From Adiantum capillus-veneris (lineage: Eukaryota > Streptophyta > Polypodiopsida > Polypodiales > Pteridaceae), in the NCBI GenBank assembly GCA_014529385.2, contig CM043970.1, positions 49,405,898 through 49,469,897 of the forward strand: 64,000 nucleotides of DNA, in the 5' to 3' direction. This document shows positions 1 through 10,085 of the stretch, piece after piece. The notes under the pieces were generated by a model. It was not told the origin of the DNA. It ran no database searches and worked only from the letters and a program-made list of their open reading frames with translations. Positions within the stretch are counted from its first letter, which is position 1. Each line of letters starts with the position of its first letter. A program made the position numbers and the translations under genes.

Positions 1-534
1 GGCTTTTGTGGCAAGGCTAAGAGTTGGTTTCTGTGTTGTGACACCCCCTGTCCCCCAATCAATAGTGCATTTGGTGGCTATCATCCACGTGCGTCCTAGG
101 TTTATATTACCCTCCATAGTTCCAACAGGCATGACCAAAAAGTCTTGAGCTACAACCCCATTGTCATAACTAACAGAAGTGTGCCAGATTCCAAAAACTG
201 CAGTTTTTTTCTTATTGACACCCTTGACTTGGATAATACTCTCAGATAGAGGTGGCTTCCCTAACTGACACCACACCCCATATGATAGCAGATTATATTT
301 AGCACCCGTGTCCAATATGGCGTTATATAGCACTTTTCCATAGATGTTGTTTAGCTCAATAGGGTATCGTAGAGGTGTGCCAGAGTCCAACCAATCCTCG
401 TCGATTTCAACGTGGAATGCATGTGTGACTCCAAGGTTAGCCTCTCGTTTTCGTCTTATACGTTGTTGTCGCTCCTTAACCTCAGCTTGAGCTTGTATCT
501 TCTTCAATTCTATTTGTGCCTTGGCTGCCTTTTT
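1..534 (-). CDS. Second retropepsin-like aspartic protease (PR2), carboxy-terminal to integrase, partial
   Basis: The minus strand is open from 534 to base 1 and runs off the window. The translation has the retropepsin signature AILDTGAKYNLLS, with DTG codons at 304-312, then a beta-rich stretch ending in INLGRTWMIATKCTIDW. That last part matches the ILG-x-x-W/F-hydrophobic second half of retropepsin folds. A short basic linker rich in K, Q and R precedes it and follows directly from the integrase carboxy-terminus. It sits downstream of integrase, not between gag and RT where the element already has PR1. A one-base difference in an A run at 530-536 (minus strand) puts it out of frame with integrase; in G the same join is in frame, so a slip mutation is likely. 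An alternative is a 3' ORF captured from another retroelement. Confidence 0.8.
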
Positions 535-540
535 TTATGG

Positions 541-1792
541 ATGGCACGCAACTCCTCTTGGCTTAAAGGATCATAGTATCTTTTAAATTTGCTCCCATTG
601 AGGAATCCAATGGTTTCAACCCCATCAAGAGTCTCCACACGAATTGTTCCTTGTGGGGTGATCTCACATACTCTATATGGTCCTTTTCTTGCATATTCAA
701 CTTTTTCTTTTCATTACGCACTCCATACATAAGGACTTTATCACCAACATTGATATCTTTTTTCTTTAGATGACGGTCAAACCATTTCTTCCTCCTATCT
801 TTCTCCACAAGTGCATTTTGCACAGCTAATTGCCTCTCTTCATCTAGCCTTTCAAGGATATATAATCGCTCAACTAAGGGGTTACCATCTCAACCTTCTT
901 GAGAAGCTACTCGAAGACTAGGAACGACAAACTCCCATGGCATAACCGCTTCTTGGCCATACACCATCTTGAATGGTGTGCAGTTAATGGCAACTTTATA
1001 CGCAATACGATAAGCCCATAGAGCTGATGTAAGCTTTAAATCCCAATCTGTGCGATGAGCTTCCACCGTTTTGGCTAAGATAGAGATTAAGGTCTTATTG
1101 GTGCTCTCAACTTGGCCATTTGCTTGTGGATAATAAGGTGTGGATTTATGGTGAGCTATCATAAAGTTGGTAGTAAGTTCTTTTATTACTCCATTTATAA
1201 AATGAGTACCATTGTCACTCACAATCTCAAAGGGACAACCAAATCTTGTAATAATGTTCTCAAAGAGAAACTTGACAGTTGACCTCACATCGGCCTTACG
1301 TGTCGCCCTGGCTTTCGCCCACTTTGTCACATAGTCAGTGGCAACGATAATATATCTAGATTGAGTGCAACGAGCTGCTGGACTAATTGGGCCTACAAAG
1401 TCCAAGCCCCATTTTTCAAATGGTTGAGTCACTTTAACAGGATGTAAGGGCATCCTATCGTTTCGTTGTGTGATCTTGTAACGTTGGAATTCATCACATC
1501 CTTTTGCAAAAAGTGATGCACCCTTAAATAAGGTTGGCCACCAATAGCCTGATTGCAACAAATTTCTAGCTGTTAGTTCCCCTGAGAAATGTCCTCCGGC
1601 TATACCCATGTGGGATTCTTGCAGTATGTATAAATACTCATTCTCACGGGCACAACGTCTAAGAATATCATCCTTCCCTAGCCTGTAGAGAGTTCCCGCA
1701 ATGAGAGAGTAAGGTTCACATTCTTTTAACAGTTTTCGAGCTCTGTCTTTACGAAGCTCTTTGGGTGGAAAACCATTAACTAGAAAGTTCAC
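541..1792 (-). pseudogene. Integrase of element A
   Basis: The amino end has a zinc-binding domain (ESHMGIAGGHF, then GCDEFQ), where the second Cys of the usual C-x2-C is Phe. The catalytic core retains all three acidic residues: Asp in IIVATDYVTKW, Asp in EIVSDNGTHF and Glu in NGQVESTN. The carboxy-terminal part (563-823) has the basic RKKWFDRHLKKK segment typical of gypsy integrases. The reading frame breaks between 890 and 823 and again after 563. It follows the RNase H ORF with a 17-base overlap in another frame, and PR2 follows it. Confidence 0.88.
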
Positions 1793-3563
1793 AACTCCAT
1801 TCAGGTATGGTTTCGACTAGGAATAGAGAAGTATCAGGCAATTCATCATCGACTCCAGTAGGGGCTTCACCATTGGGTGTGCGAGACAAATGATCAGCCA
1901 TGACATGTCTTTTACCAGGTCTCACCACAACGGTAAAATCAAACTTAAGGAGAATTAACAACCATCGTGTAATTCTTCCCGTGGAACAAGGTTTATTTAT
2001 TAGATACAACAAGGCTTGATGATCAACATAGAACACAAACTTGTTGGCTAGAAGGTAGTAGCAAAATTTCTTCACTGCATAAATCATACCTAAACCTTCT
2101 CGCTCTGTAATGGTGTAGTTTCTTTCGGCATCATTCAACTGACGACTTGCAAAGCTAATGGGGTAGTCCAGTTTATGTTCTCCTGGTTGAACTAGAACAC
2201 ACCCAATAGCAAAGTTTGATGCATCAATATGCACATGAAAAATTACATTCCAATCGGGCACTCGTAGAATAGGAGCACTAGTCAAGGTCTTTTTCAATGG
2301 CTCATAAGCATGGTCACACTCCACAGTCCATTGGAACTCAATAAGAAGCTTGTACAAAGGACGAGCTATCTTGGCAAAGTTTAAAATAAATCATTGGTAA
2401 TAACCAACATGGCCCATGAACCTTTGAACTCCTTTATAATTTGTAGATGGTGGCAATTCAGCAATGGCTTTAATTTTGTCCTCATCTGTGGAAATCCCAT
2501 TTTTGGACACTATATGCCCTAAAATGACTCCATGTTTAACCCAAAATTGGCATTTGAAAGGGTTTAAGGAGACGCGATACAATCTACACTTCTCAAACAC
2601 TTTTCGTAAGCATGATAGATGTTCTTTCCAAAAGGAATAAACACAAAGGTCATCTAAGAAAGCTTCACAAAACTCCCTTAAATATTCTCTAAAAGCAATG
2701 TTTATTAATCTTTGAAAGGTAGCCGGGGCATTGGTTAAGCCAAAAGCCATAACACGAAATGCGAACACTCCAAATTTGGTTATAAAGGTTGTTGTAGCTT
2801 GGTCCTCCAGCGCAATTGTGATTTGATTGTAGCCAGAGTACCCATCTAAAAAGCTATAAGCTTCCTTCCCTGCAACTCTTTCAAGCACATGTTCTGAATA
2901 TGGCAAGGGGTAATGGTCCCTCCTAGTGGTGGCATTGACCTTCTTGAGATCCACGCACAGTCTGAGTTTCCCATTCTTTTTTGGCACAATCACTATTGGA
3001 GACACCCATTCTGAGTGCTCAATAGGGTATATGAGTCCGCATTCCACAAGCTTTTCAATCTCTTCTTGAACAATTTTTGCATATTTAGGATTCATTGGGT
3101 AGGGTCGTTGCTGAACTGGTTTAGCCATGCTATTCATGGGGATTGTGTGTTGCACCACTGAAGGTGGAACACCTTTCATATCATGATATGTCCAGGCAAA
3201 TATATCCCTGAATTCCTTGAGAAGTTCTTTAAGTACACACTCCTCAGTCTCGATCAGATCCTGGGCAATGAAAACATGTTTAGACTCTTCTCCTGGGTTT
3301 GCTAACTCTATTTTCTTAACTATCGCTGGACCGTCATAGACTCCATTGCTCCCATCGATAGATTTTCTTTGAGCCTTTGTATCCACAACCTTACGTTCCT
3401 CTGTGGTATAGGATTTGAAATGTTCAGATGCAGGGTGTAAGTCTGTGGAGTACTGTTGTTCTGTGGACTGTGATTTCACTTCTGTTGAGCTAACAATCGA
3501 TTTTGTCGTCTCCTTACAGTACGGCTCAACTTTGGCTTCTCTGTAGCCTCTAGTTGTGCGATG
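1776..3563 (-). pseudogene. Reverse transcriptase and RNase H of element A
   Basis: RT has the gypsy motifs VSPIVIVPKKNGKLRLCVD, FGLTNAPATFQ and the catalytic box as AFLDDLCVYS, ending with LGHIVSKNGI. RNase H follows with IDASNFAIGCVL, the TEREGL Glu, VDHQALLYL and ADHLSR, so its four acidic residues are present. A single TGA near 2391 separates RT from RNase H where family members read Arg, consistent with CGA to TGA. The frame opens at 3563 and overlaps the PR1 ORF by about 88 bases in the -1 frame, with no ATG at the junction. Confidence 0.92.
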
Positions 3564-5011
3564 TCAATGGGTTGTGGACTACACCACATAACGCTTTGAA
3601 GGTATTCAACCCAATTATCTACCAACTTTCGATGAGCATCACATGCCCCTATATAAATAAGCCATTTTGCGGTAGATTTCTTTTCACTTATTCTAGCACG
3701 CACATTTGCTTGATATCGTCGCCTCTTATATCTCTTACTCTTCTTGTTTAATTCTCGATTACGGCCGATCTCTAGTGAAGAGTCACTAGATGAATCACTA
3801 CTTGTGTCTTCTGTTCCCTTGGATAGATTGTCATCTATGTTACCACTGTGCCCTGAATGGTTTGTCCCCACATTTGCACTAAGATTTAACTCAGATTCTT
3901 CGTCCTCAGAGTCAATTTCAATTGATGATTCTGACCCCAAATCGTGTGGGCTATAGTCTTGTGAGGCGCTACTGGTTCCAATGCCAGTCAAACTTTCATC
4001 TTGAAGATCATCAGAAGCTATATGCATTGCTTCTAGCATGTTTAAGGGTACGAGTGGTGGCATTTCATCCCCCTCAGGTGTTACCCAGGTCGTCCCCCTA
4101 TTTCCCCAAGTGTCTATGGTTACTGCTAGGTGGACCCAATCCACATTGTCCGACTTATTCATCCCAAGTAGTACATCCATATAAGGAGAATCTTCCCCAA
4201 CATCAGTGTCCGCTTTACACGTGTAACAATACTGCAATGGGGCCGAGTGAACTGTGGTGTCAGATCTATGATCAATTATAAACCTGTTTCCTAGAGGACG
4301 TGCTCTACCAGTTACAAGATCCACTCGAATGACAGAATCTTGGAACTGCAGGCAGACATGGTTTTTGGACCAGCCATGCATCATTTTTGCTTCCCTCATG
4401 AAAGGACATCCTAAGATCATCTCCGATGCCATAGTGTGTTTGGAGAAATCCATAACAATAAAGGTAATCCTTATTTTATGTCCAAAGAACTTGATCTTGA
4501 GATCTTCTAGCATCCCAATAGGTTTAACAATAGACCCATTAGCCATCTTCACTACTATGGTTGTGGTCGCAAGGTGAGGTCTTCCCATAGTTTCCCAGAA
4601 ATTTTTAGTCACAATGCTAACCCCAGCGCCACCATTAAGGATTCCCTTCACAATTATTCCCTTAGTAGTGATTGGTATAGTCGCATTGGATTCATCACCC
4701 TCAAAGTATTGTCCCAACTTGTTAACATGTATTTCTATAACAAGGTTCTTATCTAGGTTGGGTTGTGGATCTATGTATTCCTCCTCTATTGGCATCTCCC
4801 CAGCTCCATCCATCTGTGCAAATTGTGGTAGCCCAAACTTCAGTTCTCCATTGAGGAAGGCTCGAAGAGCTGAGACTAGCTCAGGGTCTTTATATAGTTT
4901 GGACATGATGGTGGTTCTAACTTCTGAAGACATGAAATCCATCAATTTGGCAATGTTTAACGGCACCTTTTGGACTTTAGTCCCTTGACGTGGGGAAGAT
5001 GGGATCTCCAT
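3476..5011 (-). CDS. PR1 protease-bearing ORF of element A, catalytic Asp replaced
   Basis: This 511-residue ORF has a retropepsin-like domain at about residues 95-230: an amino flank GQYFEGDESNATIPI, the active-site loop GILNGGAGVSIVTKNFW and the second half MILGCPFMREAKMMHGW. The expected DGG/DSG triad has become NGG: the catalytic Asp codon at 4634-4636 reads AAT. The carboxy-terminal 250 residues are acidic, then basic, and not recognised; they end in RRRQNRLLAQQK. G has the equivalent domain with an intact DSG. PR1 of this copy should be inactive; PR2 at 1-534 keeps DTG. Confidence 0.8.
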   Translation of the reverse strand: MEIPSSPRQGTKVQKVPLNIAKLMDFMSSEVRTTIMSKLYKDPELVSALRAFLNGELKFGLPQFAQMDGAGEMPIEEEYIDPQPNLDKNLVIEIHVNKLGQYFEGDESNATIPITTKGIIVKGILNGGAGVSIVTKNFWETMGRPHLATTTIVVKMANGSIVKPIGMLEDLKIKFFGHKIRITFIVMDFSKHTMASEMILGCPFMREAKMMHGWSKNHVCLQFQDSVIRVDLVTGRARPLGNRFIIDHRSDTTVHSAPLQYCYTCKADTDVGEDSPYMDVLLGMNKSDNVDWVHLAVTIDTWGNRGTTWVTPEGDEMPPLVPLNMLEAMHIASDDLQDESLTGIGTSSASQDYSPHDLGSESSIEIDSEDEESELNLSANVGTNHSGHSGNIDDNLSKGTEDTSSDSSSDSSLEIGRNRELNKKSKRYKRRRYQANVRARISEKKSTAKWLIYIGACDAHRKLVDNWVEYLQSVMWCSPQPIDIAQLEATEKPKLSRTVRRRQNRLLAQQK

Positions 5012-5034
5012 TTCTTCGATAGGATCAGGTATCC

Positions 5035-6443
5035 CTAAGTAAACATTCTTTCCATCAAGAAGTGAGTACGCCCACTTTCCCGTGACTTTAAGTCACTTTC
5101 TTCTTGGATGACACTAGGTATGTCTAAGGGTCTATGGACTTGGTGAGGTTGTTGTTGTGTAGGGAACACGGTGTCTGTAATCTGGATCTTCCTAGGTGCT
5201 GGTTCTAGATCCCTTTGGGTATCTTCTACCAAAATCCTTAATTGCTTGACTCGCTAAATCTCCTCTGTAGGGTTTGGGTAAGTTTCTATCTTCTTTTTGG
5301 ATCCTGACCATTGTGGCTCATGAAGATCTTCCTTGTTGGTTTCTATGTTAGTGGTCGTTTTGGTCTCCATGGTTTCACCTGAATCAGAATCTTCTTCAGC
5401 GTCGTTCATATATACGGGGTCATCACTAGTCCCTATGTTGGTCTTTGAACTGGGGTCTTGACTTCGCTGCTTTTTGCGATCTCTTTCTTCGTGTTTTCTT
5501 CTTTTTCTGAGATTGGGCAATTGATGCCATGTCTCTTTCCTCAAGAATATAATTTTGTTTTTGGAGCATCGATCGTGTGAGTACGTTTACTGGTACCACG
5601 GGACGGCTCGTCGGTAACTTCAATCAAGTTTAATGGCATGATCTTCTGTGCATTTGGATTATTTGGACATTGGGCAATCAAATGATCTATGCCACATCGA
5701 TTACACATGAGTATCGGCATTGTAGACGTGCTCGCTTGATTGGTTTGCATTAGTGTGGCGTTCTTTTGTAGCGTAATAGGACACTCAGCTACACGATGTG
5801 GACCTCCACACTCATAGCATTGAAGAGGTGGTCTCTTAGCAGTGTAATTGATATTTTGGCCTCTTGCCGCAAGAGCAGCTACTTAATATACAGGTTTGAC
5901 TTGTCCCCAATAGTCCTCCATGTAGTATTGTGGACTTTCTTCAAGCACATCCATCCCATAGGCGATATTAGGATCTATATCCTCCTCACAGCCTTCCAAA
6001 CAAGAAATAGATGACTCACAACCCACTTGATTCACAGAAGTGATTCTCGGATGTGGTGGTTGCGGTCCTAGCACTGGAGGTGGTAAGGGTGTTGTTTGAA
6101 CAACATTTTAGGCCCTAGGGACCATGTGTTGTGCTGTTTGTTCGAGAGGTGGGGCCGGCATCAATGCAGGCACTCGAGGTGTGTCTGTCTATGCTAAGGT
6201 TGGTCTATTGGCCATCGCGCGCTTAAATACTATGCAATCCTTAGCTTGATGACCATACCTCCCACAGACATTGCAGTTCTCATTGAATTTTACTCTAAAA
6301 GTAGGGCATTCACTGGTATTATGCGGTCCATAGCATACTGAGCACCATTGTTGCTCCCTTCTTGGATACATATGATTGTTCTGCAGAGCACGATTGTCTC
6401 TAAGACTCTCTTGAATAGCCTTGGTGAGATCTGCTAAAGTCAT
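5035..6443 (-). pseudogene. Nucleocapsid part of gag of element A, four zinc knuckles
   Basis: Two pairs of CCHC-type knuckles are visible. The first pair (about 6240-6350) is CSVCYGPHNTSEC and CNVCGRYGHQAKDC; the second (about 5670-5815) is CYECGGPHRVAEC and CNRCGIDHLIAQC. They are separated by about 150 residues of Pro/Gln-rich sequence. After the second pair comes a highly charged Lys/Glu-rich linker (5254-5544) and then the PR1 ORF. Stops at about 6189, 6110, 5883 and 5254 are TAG or TAA that one C-to-T change would explain. Knuckles bind genomic RNA during packaging in this family of proteins. Confidence 0.78.
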
Positions 6444-8654
6444 CTAAGATATCTTTGGCTCCTTAGCAATAGACTTTAGGGTCATTGGCTGATGCCCCGA
6501 TGCTTGTGAGCTAATAGATTTAGACTCAACAGACACTCTTTCTCCTTGAATCATTAAATTATCCTCCAATTGGATCACATTGGTGGTGACTGCTTCCCAA
6601 GTGGTGATACCTCTAATGACTAGGCCATTGTAGATATCCTCATGTTGTAAGTCCCTAATGAAGCTATCAAGCAATTGGTTATTGTTGAAGCACTCATTTG
6701 GATTACAACGAGATTCAAATGCTTCAAGCGACTTATAAAGTCTCTCACCGACTCTCCTTCCTCTCGTTGGGCTTTCTGGAGTTGAGAGGCTACACCCCAA
6801 AGTACTCCCTCTTGTATGTATTCTTTTAAGAACAGTCTCCTAAAAGCGTTTTTTCTTCCACCCTTAGGGTTCTATACCAATCCCCAGCCTTTCCACTTAA
6901 GGTTAGGCTTAAAGCATTGCTCTTATGTAGGTCATTGTGTTCTCCTAGAGAATCACATATTTGTTCAAACACTTCGATATGCTTTCTCACATCCCCGTCT
7001 CCACTAAATTTTTGTGTGAGCTTGGCTATTTGTACTGCCTTACTTCTAGGCTCTCTATCAGGAGCGTTACGCATATTCTCAGCAATAGATCGACCTATAG
7101 CTTGAGCAAATGTTGCCAAGTCACCTAAGTGTGCAGGTACCGTGGGTGAAGGCGCTCCAGAGACTAATGTGGAGTAGGTATTGGCATTGGGCTTGGCGCA
7201 TAGAAAGCCCTTGGGTTCCACGTTGGGTACGATGTTGTGCCATGTGGTGGTCCATAGTTCATATGGGTGGCCCTAGGCATAGTAGACGTCGGATGTGACA
7301 TGCTAATGCTAGCCGATATAGTCCCATGGAAATAAGAACTTGTGTATTGTGGTTGTGGAGCATAGGTAGTTGAAACAATGGGAGGGGTAGGGACTACATG
7401 AGTGTGATGACCCATAGGTGCATATGATTGGTGCACACTTGTAGGTACTGTTGTAGGCATTGAGCTACTGGATGTAGTAGTGCTTTACTAACAAATGAGG
7501 TCCATATATGGCATGTTTCTCGGCATGCCCATCATTGGGGTAGGCATGGTGGCCGTGGTGTCATCAAGGGAAAGATGAGCTAGACTTGGAAAGGTGAAGC
7601 TATCACTTGTGGGCTTAGATTGCACAGAGACCCCTGGCGAAACAACATATGGAGGATCCATTGGACTTACCGAGGGAGTCTCCATTTGCGATAAGGTCGG
7701 TTGTTTAGCCTTCCATGTATCCAAGAATCTCATGAGACCCGTTGAAGGCATGTTGATCCCCTTGTTCTGTCTCTCTAACTCGATAACCCTATGGATGACC
7801 TCACAAACTCTTTGTTGTTGATCTTCCACACTAGTAGCACCCATTGTGGATTGTAGGACATCTAACCAACCCATGTGATAGGTGTGACCTGTGTATAGGT
7901 CGGTCAGAGTCTCTGTTTATAATTCGTACTCCCAGTTCTCATTTAAGAACACTTCATCTAGGATTGAGGTGCTAGGGGTGTCCTTTGAGCTAGATGCAAT
8001 GTTGTTTTCTAGGGGTTGGCCCTTAGCGGTTGCTAAATCAGGTGCACTTGATTGCTCTCTTAGCAAGGATATTGACATAGGAGCTATCGCTTTTAACTCT
8101 CTTCGTTGCTTCGCCTTGCGTAAGCTCTCGACTTTCTTTTCCCTCGTTGCAAGGATATATCGCTCAATCTCTTGCACTTCGGCAAGGCTTCTACCATCGG
8201 GTAATATGACCTCGGAGGGAAATGACTCTGAAGAGTCAGGAGGTGCAGTGAATGAAGTATTCACGTGCACATTCTCTAACGGTATAGGGTCTACGTTTGT
8301 CACGAATGGAGAATTTACTTCCCCACCCCCCTCATTTACATCATTAGCTCCATGTTCGGAGCGAGTGGCTCTACTAAAGGTTTCCTTCAGGCGGTTAAGC
8401 ACACTCGGCTCGGACCGAGGACCCGTGGCATGCATGTCTTGGCTCGAGCTATCGGGATCAGGCATTGGGAAACCCTCCATGACGTCGTAGTCAGAGGAAG
8501 AGTCACTAGCCGCTATGTTCGGGTCTTGGTTTGTAATACCTTGGGTCCCCGCCGAGGGTCCAGAACCTAAAGTAGGTGGATATTGAGAACTTGCGTAAGT
8601 CGAAATTCTCTCTAGTTGCTCCGTCTCTAGCACACGACCAGAGTGCAGATGCAT
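6444..8654 (-). pseudogene. Gag amino-terminal and capsid region of element A
   Basis: Pieces in shifting frames start at 8654 (MHLHSGRVLETEQLE) and go through a Ser/Pro-rich region (7164-7460, 7488-7874) to a capsid-like part with KAVQIAKLTQKFSGDGD and LTLSGKAGDWYRTL (6826-7221), then GESVRDF (other frame) and LLDSFIRDLQHEDIYNGL (6444-6800). The W-Y and R-x-F patterns are those of retrotransposon gag. Stops at about 7917, 7491-7488 and 6444 fit C-to-T decay of Gln codons; indels near 7170 and 6820 shift the frame. Confidence 0.7.
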
Positions 8655-9382
8655 GTGCCTTTGGCACCCTACAAGCGTCGATGATTAACCTCGAAGGTTA
8701 ACCGCTTACCTTTTTTAAGCGTTCGTTTTCACTCGTGTTTTTTACGTTTTTAATGTTTTTTAATGTTTGATTTTTTTGATTAAAGTGTGTGATAGCTTGA
8801 AATGAGCGTATCACTTAGAGGGTCGTTGTGTGCTTTACAACACAATTTTCAGGCATCTAACGTTCCGTTGGTCCTGAAAAAATGGATTTTTAGCTACGTG
8901 TGAAGCTAAAATTCGTTTTTTTTAAAAAGGCGACTGAGGCCTAGGCCTGAGCGTGAGCTTGGGCTTGGGTATGGGAGATATTCTTGATCACGGTCCTACC
9001 TTTAAAATATATATTTTTTAATTTTTAATTTTTTTAAATAAAAAAGGATAAGGTCGCCGCGGCCTGTGCGAGAGCACACACATACTCTATCTACTTACTT
9101 CTAATTAATACACCTACGGTTACACATTAACACACTCTATTAACTCTCACAGATCTACTTCCTACTTACTGTACACAGAAAACTAACTACCTTAATACAC
9201 AGAGAATAAACACAGTACCTTTGAAAACTCCATTAACAAAAGAAACACACAGTATAACACCAAATCCCTCTTCTCAACACACACACTCTCCTTCCTTACC
9301 TTTCCTACAATAGAAATTACACCACGGAGAAGCACAGAGTGCTACTCGAGCTTAATGTATGGCAATCCCCGGCAAAAGCAGC
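8655..9382 (-). other. Untranslated leader of element A
   Basis: About 730 bases lie between the primer site and the first gag ATG. There is no convincing ORF. The stretch is AT-rich with T and A runs (9000-9050). It probably carries packaging signals, which cannot be read by eye. Confidence 0.5.
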
Positions 9383-9389
9383 GGCGCCA
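9370..9389 (-). promoter_or_regulatory. Primer-binding site of element A (TGGCGCC type)
   Basis: On the minus strand TGGCGCCGCTGC begins three bases after the LTR end and is soon followed by GCCGGGGATTG. TGGCGCC followed by GCCGGGGAT is known from Athila/Tat-type plant elements and is complementary to a tRNA 3' end ending GGCGCCA. The middle contains extra bases relative to the classical form. Confidence 0.6.
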
Positions 9390-9622
9390 AAAATGTGCGC
9401 GAATATCGCACATATCAATGCCAGGAATTTGTCGATACACCGCGTGCGAGCCACAAATGGTTCCAAGTACACAACAAGCCTAAACTAGCAAGCTTAAAGA
9501 TGGCGTTGGTGTGTCACTCACCGCTCTACGCTTCCTGTCATGGAGGATTCCTCGCCGCGAAGAAGAGGGAGACGCCGCTACGCCGCGCTCAACCGCCTCA
9601 CCGCAATGCTCGATCGCACACA

Positions 9623-9625
9623 CTC

Positions 9626-9657
<32 letters not shown>
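9623..9657. repeat. CT/GA microsatellite in LTR A
   Basis: An almost pure CT run on the plus strand, followed by a short CA run at 9663-9677. It lies about 110 bases downstream of the LTR TATA box in the element's sense. Confidence 0.95.
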
Positions 9658-9659
<2 letters not shown>

Positions 9660-9765
9660 GCATATACACACACACAAGGAGATGAAGAAGAAGAAGATGG
9701 AGATGGAGCAAGAGCACTCTTTAATTGCACAAATGAGAGAATGAGTGAATTTTAGGTTTAGTTGA

Positions 9766-9773
9766 CTTTTATA
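9766..9773 (-). promoter_or_regulatory. TATA box of LTR A
   Basis: TATAAAAG on the minus strand, with the element's coding strand downstream. It would place the transcript start near 9740. Confidence 0.55.
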
Positions 9774-10064
9774 TGAGCTCACCCCATTCACACTTGGATG
9801 CCCATGCTTAGCCAACTAATCCCTTGAATGTTCCAATTAGAGTGCGCCTCTCATCGGCGATCACTCTTACCCTTTTCCTATTGGACCGACAAGCCCAGTA
9901 CTTGACTCTACCAAGTAAATAATACAACGTCCGTCGTAGGTTATAGGGTGTCCGTGAGCCGTGAGGGTTAACAATAAGTGACACGCTGTCGCCTTCAAAG
10001 GATCGACGACGTGTCAATTTATAGACCAGGGCGGTGTGATTTGGGACGGGGATCTCCGCAACGC

Positions 10065-10085
10065 GGGGGGGGGGGGGGGGGGGGG
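10065..10085 (+). repeat. Poly-G tract
   Basis: A run of about 21 G in the left arm of the palindrome. The right-arm counterpart (about 16017-16034) is an interrupted C-rich tract, so the pure run arose after the duplication. Confidence 0.95.

Larger units (their letters stand above)
1..9973 (-). mobile_element. Element A: Ty3/gypsy LTR retrotransposon with extra 3' protease (3' end outside window)
   Basis: On the minus strand the order is 5' LTR (9394-9973), primer site, leader, gag, PR1, RT-RNase H, integrase, PR2. RT before integrase is the Ty3/gypsy order. The 3' LTR would lie left of base 1. Frames are broken by indels and by stops that mostly look like CAG/CAA/CGA decay, so this copy is not autonomous. 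Gag and the PR-to-pol layout match element G (53764-64000) and the gag of fragment F, so the three form one family. I do not recognise a named lineage; the TGGCGCC primer site resembles the Athila/Tat side of plant gypsy elements, which is inference. Confidence 0.9.
9394..9973 (-). repeat. 5' LTR of element A
   Basis: On the minus strand it begins TGTTAACCC and ends GCGCACA, so the termini are TGT...ACA, directly before the primer site. A TATA box (TATAAAAG) lies about 200 bases in, at 9766-9773, and a GA/CT microsatellite lies at 9623-9657. The partner LTR is outside the window, so the outer end at 9973 is inferred from the TG terminus and from the abrupt start of the palindrome beside it. 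Confidence 0.62.

Noticed and set aside
528-540. A programmed -1 frameshift site (A run) between integrase and PR2 in A
   Set aside because: G has integrase and PR2 in one frame, and the A run does not give a proper slippery heptamer in the zero frame, so a one-base slip mutation is simpler.
9359-9815. ORFs with Leu-Ser or Arg-Glu repeats around 9480-9815
   Set aside because: They are translations of the CT/GA microsatellite in the LTR of A.
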